The translations under genes and the position numbers were made by a program. Positions 8,394-15,067 of a stretch of 33,127 nucleotides of DNA are shown here, one piece after another. How positions within the stretch are numbered: the stretch's first letter is position 1; every line of letters starts with the position of its first letter. The notes beneath the pieces are model-generated. The model did no database searches. It was not told where the DNA came from and saw only the letters and a list, made by a program, of their open reading frames with translations. The DNA comes from Nitrospinaceae bacterium (GTDB lineage: Bacteria; Nitrospinota_A; UBA7883; JAJDBK01). The DNA is taken from contig JAJDBK010000036.1 in NCBI GenBank assembly GCA_029261405.1, positions 1-33,127 of the forward strand, given 5' to 3'.

Positions 8394-9355
8394 TGTCAAA
8401 CGGCGAAGTGACTTTCATAATCGAACGGTTTGATCCTGAAAAGGATACAGCTCCTTACCCGCAGGAATACAAGGTAATCCTGGAGCCGGGTCAGACACTG
8501 CTCAACTGTCTTAACAATATCAAGTGGACACAGGATCAGACGTTGGCTTACCGCTATTCGTGCGGATCGGCCATTTGCGGATCGTGCGCCATGCGGATCA
8601 ACGGCAAAGCGGTTCTGGCTTGCAAAACCCAGGTCTCCGACTGCGTGAAGGATGGCGTTATAAGGCTCGCTCCCATCGGCAACACTAAAGTTGTTCGCGA
8701 TCTGGTGGTGGATCTGGAGCCGTTCTGGAACGCTCTTAAAAGGGTGAGACCTTATCTGACTCCCGATAGCCAGGACGCGCCAGAGAAAGAGCGGGAGCAG
8801 ACAGCTGAAGAATTTTCCAAAATAGATCCCTCCACAACCTGCATCATGTGCGGCGCCTGTTATTCCGACTGCAACGTTCTGGAAGTGGACAATCAGTTTC
8901 TCGGCCCTGTGGCCCTTGCCAAGGCGCACCGGTTCATCTTCGACTCCCGCGACGGCGGTGGTCATCAGAGACTGACCGAGATATCGGAGACCAACGGCAT
9001 ATGGGACTGCACTCATTGCGGAGAATGCACAACCCGTTGCCCGACCGAGACGAAACCGCTCTCCAGAATCGAAGAGATAAAAGTGAAAGCGATGGCTGAA
9101 GGGCATCACGGTAACGCTGGAGCCCGTCACGTTCTCGGTTTCCGGGAGACTGTCGGGAGACGGGGATTGCTGGACGAAAACTATCTACCGTTAAGAACGG
9201 TCGGTTTTTTCAATATTCCGGGTCTGCTCTCGATTATGCCGGTCGGGTTGAGAATGATGTGGCGTGGCAAGAACCCGCCGATGATTCCCCATTATGTCGA
9301 TAAAGTAGGCGAGGTGAATAACATCTTCGCCCGTTTTGAGGAGTTTCGAAAATGA
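8393..9355 (+). CDS. sdhB: Succinate dehydrogenase/fumarate reductase iron-sulfur subunit (type-E-like)
   Basis: It carries electrons from the flavoprotein to the third subunit. The [2Fe-2S] ligands are Cys57, Cys62, Cys65 and Cys77. Two complete ferredoxin-type motifs follow: Cys150/153/156/160 and Cys206/209/212/216. Canonical SdhB lacks the cysteine at the position of Cys209 and makes a [3Fe-4S] cluster there. The extra cysteine is typical of type-E enzymes with two [4Fe-4S] centres. The 320 residues exceed the usual 240 or so of classical SdhB; the extra length is mainly the tail after residue 240. It overlaps sdhA by one base and sdhE by four. Confidence 0.93.
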   Translation: MSNGEVTFIIERFDPEKDTAPYPQEYKVILEPGQTLLNCLNNIKWTQDQTLAYRYSCGSAICGSCAMRINGKAVLACKTQVSDCVKDGVIRLAPIGNTKVVRDLVVDLEPFWNALKRVRPYLTPDSQDAPEKEREQTAEEFSKIDPSTTCIMCGACYSDCNVLEVDNQFLGPVALAKAHRFIFDSRDGGGHQRLTEISETNGIWDCTHCGECTTRCPTETKPLSRIEEIKVKAMAEGHHGNAGARHVLGFRETVGRRGLLDENYLPLRTVGFFNIPGLLSIMPVGLRMMWRGKNPPMIPHYVDKVGEVNNIFARFEEFRK

Positions 9356-10224
9356 AATACGCCCTTTACACCGGTTGCGTGGCCAAGGGCGCTGGCCGGG
9401 AACTGCTCGCCGCCACATACAAGGCGTGCGAGAAACTTGAGATTGAACTTGACGAAATGACAGATGCGGCCTGCTGTGGCGCCGGTGTGATCGGGGAAGA
9501 CAACCCGATGGTGGCCGACCTGCTTAACGCCCGTACCTACTCCCTTGCCGAAGAGCGCGGCCTTGACATAATGAACATCTGCACCACCTGCCAGGGTGTG
9601 CATGTGAAGACCAGACGTAAAATTGACGCGGACGAGAAATACAAGGCGAGACTGAACACCGAGCTTGAAAAAGAGACCGGTCGGGAATACGCCGGAACCG
9701 TAAAGATAAAACATTTCTACGAGATTCTCCTGCACGATTACGGCTTGGACCGCCTGAAAGAGAAGGTGGTAAAACCGCTTACCGGACTTAAGGTAGCTTC
9801 CTTCTACGGTTGTTACGCCACACGGCCCCCCGAAGTTAACGAACTCAAAAACCCGGACGACCCGGACGAGCTTGAGTCTATCGTGACGGCTCTGGGCGCC
9901 ACACCGGTGAAATACGACGAACGACTGAAATGTTGCGGGTTCCCCATCCTGATGATGAACAAACGAAATTCGATGCAACTCTCCGGCAACGCTCTCTCCG
10001 GAGCGAAAAAAGCGGGAGCCGACATAATGGTTACCCCGTGTCCTCTCTGCCATCTGAACCTTGACGCATACCAGCCGGAGATCGAATCGCAGATAGATCA
10101 GAAACTGGCGTTGCCGATACTGCATATTCCGCAGTTGGTGGCGCTGGCCCTTGGGGTAAGCGAAAAGGAACTGAGGATACAGACCCATATAGTCCGTCCA
10201 GAAGGAGCTCTGGCCCCGGCGTAG
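9352..10224 (+). CDS. sdhE: Type-E succinate:quinone reductase subunit, double-CCG (HdrB-like)
   Basis: It is the membrane-side subunit that replaces the haem b anchor in type-E complexes (SdhE/MfrE). Both cysteine-rich CCG domains are complete. The first has Cys9, Cys41-Cys42, Cys77 and Cys80; the second has Cys154, Cys194-Cys195, Cys230 and Cys233. In heterodisulfide reductase HdrB such motifs bind a noncubane [4Fe-4S] cluster. There is no transmembrane segment, so membrane contact would be by amphipathic helices. The 290 residues fit the family. It overlaps sdhB as ATGA, giving a tight sdhA-sdhB-sdhE unit. The symbol follows type-E usage and is not the E. coli flavinylation factor of the same name. 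Confidence 0.92.
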   Translation: MKYALYTGCVAKGAGRELLAATYKACEKLEIELDEMTDAACCGAGVIGEDNPMVADLLNARTYSLAEERGLDIMNICTTCQGVHVKTRRKIDADEKYKARLNTELEKETGREYAGTVKIKHFYEILLHDYGLDRLKEKVVKPLTGLKVASFYGCYATRPPEVNELKNPDDPDELESIVTALGATPVKYDERLKCCGFPILMMNKRNSMQLSGNALSGAKKAGADIMVTPCPLCHLNLDAYQPEIESQIDQKLALPILHIPQLVALALGVSEKELRIQTHIVRPEGALAPA

Positions 10225-10252
10225 AATAAGGCTTATACATATCGGGTAAAGT

Positions 10253-10279
10253 TCCGCCCCGAAGTCGTTTTGGGGCGGA
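10253..10279 (+). terminator. Hairpin ending the sdhABE unit
   Basis: TCCGCCCC (10253-10260) pairs perfectly with GGGGCGGA (10272-10279) around an 11-base loop, 28 bases past the sdhE stop and 30 bases before the next start. Only a short TTT follows some way downstream, so the terminator call is moderate. Confidence 0.5.
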
Positions 10280-10309
10280 GCCGATCCGGTTTAAATCTCA
10301 GAGGTTTCA

Positions 10310-12418
10310 ATGAGAGGTTTTACCGTCTCGCTTGCGCTGGGCCTTCTGTTTGTTCACACACCATCATTCGCCCAGGACTTCGGCGCGTTAGAGCGGGAAC
10401 TGGGATACCTGCGGGCCGAGACATTTGTTGTCACTGCGTCCCGCACTAAAGAGAGCGTATCCAAATCGGCCGCCTCCATAACCGTAATTACAGCGCGAGA
10501 GATTCGGGAGATGGGCGCCAACACCATATCCGACGTTCTGAATACGGTTCCCGGCATTAACATGACAATGTCGAACAACGGCCTTGAGCTTGTGGATGTA
10601 CGCGGTATCACCACTAACAGTAACGAAAAGATCGCTTTCATGAAGAACGGTGTGCCTACAATGTTCGTTTTCAGCGGTGGTGGCATAAGTTTCTACGAAC
10701 CGATCGACACCATTGAGCGGATCGAAGTGATAAGGGGGCCCGGTTCCGCTCTCTATGGCGCCAACGCCGTCAGCGCCGTGATAAACGTCATAACAAAAGA
10801 TCCAGGGTCGGTGGATGGGGCGACAGCCAAGGCGAGCGTCGGCAGTTTTGGCGCCCAAAGGTATAGTCTTATGTATGGAGGGGAGATAGGGGAATTAAAG
10901 ACCCTGTTTTCCGTATACCATATCGATTCGGACGGATTCAAAGAGACTGTAAACCACGATTCGGTGTCGAATCTTGATCTGCTCCAGGCGCCCCTTGGCG
11001 TGACGCCCTCATCAATGGCGCCTGGCCCGACCAACCTTGAAAACAGATACACCGACGTTGTGTTGAACCTGAAATACGGGAAACTGAGTTTCAACGCCCA
11101 ATACCAGGATTATGACCAGAGGGACTATATAGGGTTCGATTATTCGCTTTCGGACGAAGGGACGCAAAGTCATAAAATTTACCTGCTTGATCTCGGTTTT
11201 GAGACCGAACTTTCCGATGGTATTACCCTGCATCCCCGAATATATCTGAATGGGGGATGGGCCGAGGAGACAGCCGATATCTTCCCGGATGGCGCTACCA
11301 TTACAGCGGAGTCTGGTCCGGCGCTCTACCTGCCGGAAGGGCTTCTTTACGAGGGGGGATTCACCAATGTAAGAACCGGCGCCGATATCCAGATCGACTG
11401 GAAGGCCACCGAATCGAATATTGTCATAGCCGGTCTGGTGGCCGAACGACAGGAGCAGAGCGACGTTACGCTTAATATCAATTTTGATTTCGACGCTTAT
11501 CAGTCCGCTCCCCTGCATGAAGTGGAGCCATGGAACAAAAACGCCACCCGCGATTTCTGGGCGGTCTATCTTGAGGATATATGGGACATCACCAACGATT
11601 TGCGTGTCACCCTTGGTATCAGGAACGATTCGTACAGCGATTTTGGCTCCAGCGTAACTCCGAGGGCCGGGTTGACCTGGGAGTTTTTCGAGGGGCTTGA
11701 TTTCAAGCTGATATATGGCGAGGCTTTTCGGGCGCCTACCTTCTATGAACTTTACACCAACGACCCGTTCAAGTATGTCGCCAATCCCGATCTCGAACCG
11801 GAAAAGGCGAGAACCGTGGAAGCTAGTATCGGAATGGTCTTTACCGAAGATTTTTCCGCGCGATTTACTCTATTTCAGAGCAACTACTCAAACCTTATCT
11901 CTATTGCGCCTCTGGAGGAATTTAGCGAAAAAACCACGTTCAAAAACATAGGTTCAACGAAGTCGGAGGGTTTTGAACTGGAGGCGCTGGCGTATATTTC
12001 CGGGTTGAGTTACATTCGGTTCAACTACACACACCAGAAACCGGTCCTGGAATCGACGGGTGATCCGCTCCCGTTTGTTCCCACCGACATGGCAAACGCC
12101 ATAGTGAATATCAGGTTATCAAAATATCTGAATTTCAACGCCCAGGCGGTGATGAGAGGGTCGGCTAACCGGGAGACGACCGATATTCGGGGCGATATGG
12201 CCGGTTACGGGCTTTTAAACTCCACTCTGACGCTTCAGAACCTGCCGGGAAGATTAAAACCGCTGGAAATTCGACTCTCCGGCTACAACCTTACCGATAC
12301 GAAATACTCATACCCGTCTCCGGTCCTCGAATACGGGGTGGCGAGCCTGCCGGGGGTCTACGAAGACTATCCGGCCGCAGGCGTCAGTTTTACACTGGAG
12401 GCGGAATACACTTTCTGA
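10310..12418 (+). CDS. TonB-dependent outer-membrane receptor
   Basis: It is a gated beta-barrel that imports a scarce ligand using TonB/ExbBD energy. Residues 1-21 are a signal peptide ending SFA. The stretch ETFVVTASR (37-45) leads into the plug (about 45-165), which contains the conserved VIRGPGSALYG and AVINVIT blocks. The rest is barrel, ending in EYTF with the terminal phenylalanine needed for outer-membrane assembly. At 702 residues it is a typical full-length member with no extra signalling domain. The ligand (siderophore, cobalamin, other) cannot be read from sequence. The start has AGAGG upstream. Ten bases separate it from the binding-protein gene that follows. Confidence 0.93.
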   Translation: MRGFTVSLALGLLFVHTPSFAQDFGALERELGYLRAETFVVTASRTKESVSKSAASITVITAREIREMGANTISDVLNTVPGINMTMSNNGLELVDVRGITTNSNEKIAFMKNGVPTMFVFSGGGISFYEPIDTIERIEVIRGPGSALYGANAVSAVINVITKDPGSVDGATAKASVGSFGAQRYSLMYGGEIGELKTLFSVYHIDSDGFKETVNHDSVSNLDLLQAPLGVTPSSMAPGPTNLENRYTDVVLNLKYGKLSFNAQYQDYDQRDYIGFDYSLSDEGTQSHKIYLLDLGFETELSDGITLHPRIYLNGGWAEETADIFPDGATITAESGPALYLPEGLLYEGGFTNVRTGADIQIDWKATESNIVIAGLVAERQEQSDVTLNINFDFDAYQSAPLHEVEPWNKNATRDFWAVYLEDIWDITNDLRVTLGIRNDSYSDFGSSVTPRAGLTWEFFEGLDFKLIYGEAFRAPTFYELYTNDPFKYVANPDLEPEKARTVEASIGMVFTEDFSARFTLFQSNYSNLISIAPLEEFSEKTTFKNIGSTKSEGFELEALAYISGLSYIRFNYTHQKPVLESTGDPLPFVPTDMANAIVNIRLSKYLNFNAQAVMRGSANRETTDIRGDMAGYGLLNSTLTLQNLPGRLKPLEIRLSGYNLTDTKYSYPSPVLEYGVASLPGVYEDYPAAGVSFTLEAEYTF

Positions 12419-12428
12419 TAATACCGGT

Positions 12429-13271
12429 ATGAAGATAAAACTTGCGCGATGGTTGTCGGGCGGGATTCCTCCGGTTCTTCCGCTACTGATGGCGGGGACT
12501 CTTCTGGCCCTGTTCGCCACGGTGGCCTTATCCCTTAACCAGGCCATCTATTATTACAACCCTGAAATAAACGTAAATAACTACGCCTCCCTGAAAGTCG
12601 AGTTCGACAAGAATCTCAGGGTGGCCGGTGGTTATGAATTTCAGCCATTTTCCGAGATCGACACATTCGAGAAATTCATCTCCGAGAAGAAGAGCGGTCT
12701 GTTGTTGCTAAGTAGCTGGCACTTTACACTGTTGCGAAAAAAACTCGCCATCGAACCACTTCTGGTGGGAAGGGTTGGCGATAAATCGACCTACAGAAAG
12801 GTGTTGGTCGGTAACAAGTCGATGACAAACCTAGAAAAACTGAGGGGCGCTACCATCGCCACAGCCGGAAGTAAACGATTCTCCAGAAACATGTTAAAGG
12901 CGATGTTAGGAGAGGAGAACTCAGATATCGCCGATTCGGTTATCTTTCTGGTTGCCCCGAAAGATATCGACGCTCTGCTTGCCATGCAGTTCGGTCTGGC
13001 CCAGGCGGCCCTCGGATCGGAGATGGCGCTTAACGCCGTGGGGGAGATAAACAACCGGTTTCGTGATTCGATCAACATCCTTCTGAAAAGTGACGAACTG
13101 CTGTTGCAGATAGTCGCAGGATTCGGCCAGCAAGGGCTGAATGAAAAGGTAATGATAAGTATAATGGAGAAATTCGGGGGTTCCAAAGAGGGGGGCAACG
13201 CCCTGCAAATGATAGGTCTTGACGGTTTCACAAAGATCGGGAAAACGGAAATGGATATCCTGGACCGATGA
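12429..13271 (+). CDS. PhnD/SsuA-like substrate-binding protein with N-terminal membrane anchor
   Basis: A single hydrophobic segment (about 14-36) is followed by a periplasmic binding-protein fold of the PhnD/transferrin-like group. Features are an aromatic-rich stretch (SSWHFTLL near 95), LEKLRGATIATAGSKRFSR (lobe entry, near 134) and an LAMQFGLAQAALGS segment near 185. Such proteins bind phosphonates, sulfonates or other small oxyanions. Here the hydrophobic segment looks like an uncleaved anchor and not a signal peptide. No cognate permease or ATPase is present. Its stop overlaps the next start (13268-13271). The ribosome-binding site is weak, suggesting readthrough from the receptor gene. 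The ligand is unknown. Confidence 0.72.
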   Translation: MKIKLARWLSGGIPPVLPLLMAGTLLALFATVALSLNQAIYYYNPEINVNNYASLKVEFDKNLRVAGGYEFQPFSEIDTFEKFISEKKSGLLLLSSWHFTLLRKKLAIEPLLVGRVGDKSTYRKVLVGNKSMTNLEKLRGATIATAGSKRFSRNMLKAMLGEENSDIADSVIFLVAPKDIDALLAMQFGLAQAALGSEMALNAVGEINNRFRDSINILLKSDELLLQIVAGFGQQGLNEKVMISIMEKFGGSKEGGNALQMIGLDGFTKIGKTEMDILDR

Positions 13272-14182
13272 AAAAAGCAATGGGGCTCCTCCTGATTGTA
13301 TTCTCCTTATCCTTGTATGGAGGAACGCAATCATCCCACGGAAAAATCCTTATCCTCAACTCCGATAAGTCGGTGGAAAAATACGCCCTGGTGGAGAAGG
13401 CATTCCGGGCCGATATCGACGGTGAGATATCTACCCTTGATCTGGGTTTGAAGTTTATCGACTACGGTAAGGTAGCCGAAGAGATCCTGGTGGAGGATCC
13501 GGACCTTATCTTCTGCATCGGCTCCAAAGCTTACCTTCTCGCCCACAAATTCGGGGGAAAACGAAATATTGTTTTCGCGCTGGCCCTGAACTGGCGCAGG
13601 TTCGAGCTGACAGACAGAACGTATGGAATATCCCATGAGTTAAACCGGCTCTCGGAGCTAACCATGTATCGTTATCTTTTTCCAGGCTTATCGAGCGTTG
13701 GTGTGGTTTACGGCCCGAAATTCAGCGAAGAGGCGGTGGAGCGTATGGTCGAAGATGGCAAAGCTGTCGGTGTCAAGGTTGTCCGGTTGCCCATCACAGG
13801 TCATGAAGAGTTAGTTACAGCCCTGACAATAGTAGCCGGGCGGACTGACGCTCTTGTCCTGATTCCCGACCCGGTGGCGCTTGCGGACAAAAAATCCGCC
13901 ATAACCATATTCGAAAAACTTGACAAGGCTCGCATACCGGTTTTTGCATATGACAGGCTCTTCTTCAAATACGGAGCGTTATTGTCCATATCCCCTGACA
14001 TACCAACGGTCGGCAGACAAGCGGCCCGTCTTGCGAAAAATGTGCTTTCCGGCAAAAAGATCGATATGAAGATCGAATACCCGGCCGGCTCCCGAATTTC
14101 GCTCGACGTAAACAAAACCACCGAATATGGCGTTGAACTTAACTCCATGGCCTTGTCATCGGTCAACGAGATCATCAGGTGA
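13268..14182 (+). CDS. ABC_sub_bind-type periplasmic substrate-binding protein
   Basis: The 304-residue protein starts with a Sec signal peptide (about 1-25). It then shows the two-lobe layout of the PF04392 group: ILILNSDKS at the start, DPDLIFCIGSKA near 80, VGVVYGPKFSE near 142, DALVLIPDP near 194 and IPVFAYDRLFFKYGALLSIS near 223. Relatives are sometimes fused to, or encoded beside, sensor proteins as well as transporters. It overlaps the upstream PhnD-like gene by ATGA and the downstream comF by GTGA, so all three are probably co-translated. No ABC permease or ATPase adjoins it, so its partner is unknown and a sensory role is possible. Confidence 0.82.
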   Translation: MKKAMGLLLIVFSLSLYGGTQSSHGKILILNSDKSVEKYALVEKAFRADIDGEISTLDLGLKFIDYGKVAEEILVEDPDLIFCIGSKAYLLAHKFGGKRNIVFALALNWRRFELTDRTYGISHELNRLSELTMYRYLFPGLSSVGVVYGPKFSEEAVERMVEDGKAVGVKVVRLPITGHEELVTALTIVAGRTDALVLIPDPVALADKKSAITIFEKLDKARIPVFAYDRLFFKYGALLSISPDIPTVGRQAARLAKNVLSGKKIDMKIEYPAGSRISLDVNKTTEYGVELNSMALSSVNEIIR

Positions 14183-14916
14183 CTTTTATAAAGGGAATCG
14201 TAAGGTTTGCAGGTTTAATCTGGCCTGAAAAATGCCTGACCTGTCCTGAGTCTTCAGTAGTCCGCTTTCCTGGACGTATGTGTCCTGATTGTGTGAAGAG
14301 TGTAAAAAAGATCCAGGTGAACACCTGCTCTGTATGTGGTGTGGGTCTTGAGTTCGAGTACGAAATTGAGACGGGTGATAAATACAGGTGTGGCGATTGT
14401 CGCCTTAATCCCCCGCCTTTTGAAGAAGCCATGTTCGCTCTTCGATACGACGGGTCTGTGCGGAGCCTTGTTCACAGCCTGAAATACAATTCAGAGCGGA
14501 GCGTCGCGCCTGTTCTGGCGCAACTGGGGGAGGATCGACTCGTTCCGTTTATCTCACGCTGGCCGGAGGCGGTGGTGATACCCGTTCCTTTGGCGCGAAG
14601 CAAACTTTTCTCCAGAGGGTACAACCCGTCATATCTGCTGGCGCGATCCCTTTGCGAAAAGAGTGGCGCCAAAGTGACGGAGGGGGCGCTCAGGAGAACG
14701 AGACCGACAAAACCGCAATTCAACCTCAACAGAAAAGAGAGACTGAAAAATGTCCGTGGCGCGTTTGCGGTTCATAACCCGAGTGCAATAAAAGGAAAGA
14801 CTGTTATTGTGTTCGACGATATCTACACCACAGGCGCAACGGTTATAGAGTGTTGCAAGGTTATTAACAGGGAAAAACCGGAGAAAGTTTTCGTTGTCAC
14901 CTTGTGCCGCGCATAG
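14179..14916 (+). CDS. comF: ComF family phosphoribosyltransferase-like protein
   Basis: ComF proteins act in DNA uptake or recycling during transformation; the catalytic role is uncertain. Eight cysteines in four pairs (19/22, 35/38, 50/53, 71/74) form the N-terminal zinc-binding part. The phosphoribosyltransferase half has IPVPLARSKLFSRGYN (about 133-148) and the PRPP loop VIVFDDIYTTGAT (about 209-221). The 245 residues are standard. The start is a GTG overlapping the upstream stop as GTGA; no in-frame ATG lies close by. Its place at the end of a receptor/binding-protein operon is unusual and may only reflect transcriptional convenience. Confidence 0.9.
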   Translation: MTFIKGIVRFAGLIWPEKCLTCPESSVVRFPGRMCPDCVKSVKKIQVNTCSVCGVGLEFEYEIETGDKYRCGDCRLNPPPFEEAMFALRYDGSVRSLVHSLKYNSERSVAPVLAQLGEDRLVPFISRWPEAVVIPVPLARSKLFSRGYNPSYLLARSLCEKSGAKVTEGALRRTRPTKPQFNLNRKERLKNVRGAFAVHNPSAIKGKTVIVFDDIYTTGATVIECCKVINREKPEKVFVVTLCRA

Positions 14917-15067
14917 CGAAGCTAATTAGAATATAACCGTCGATGAAGATGATACACTTAACCGGTCTGAAAACTGAAAAGCACGGATTATCGATGAAGG
15001 ATCCAATACAGCATGGATAGTGCGACTGGAGAATATGTTGTGAGTTCGATTTCGGGGGAAGCCTTGA

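Noticed and set aside
8396-9130. Minus-strand open frame of 244 codons opposite sdhB
   Set aside because: Antisense to the cysteine-rich iron-sulfur subunit; no family character and no upstream signals.
9292-10188. Minus-strand open frame of 298 codons opposite sdhE
   Set aside because: It is fully antisense to a gene with intact CCG motifs, shows no recognisable domain, and its length reflects codon bias of the real gene.
14917-15067. Possible small RNA or c-di-GMP riboswitch in the 151-base gap before the chemoreceptor
   Set aside because: No conserved GEMM-type core or stable stem could be seen; only the chemoreceptor ribosome-binding site is supported.
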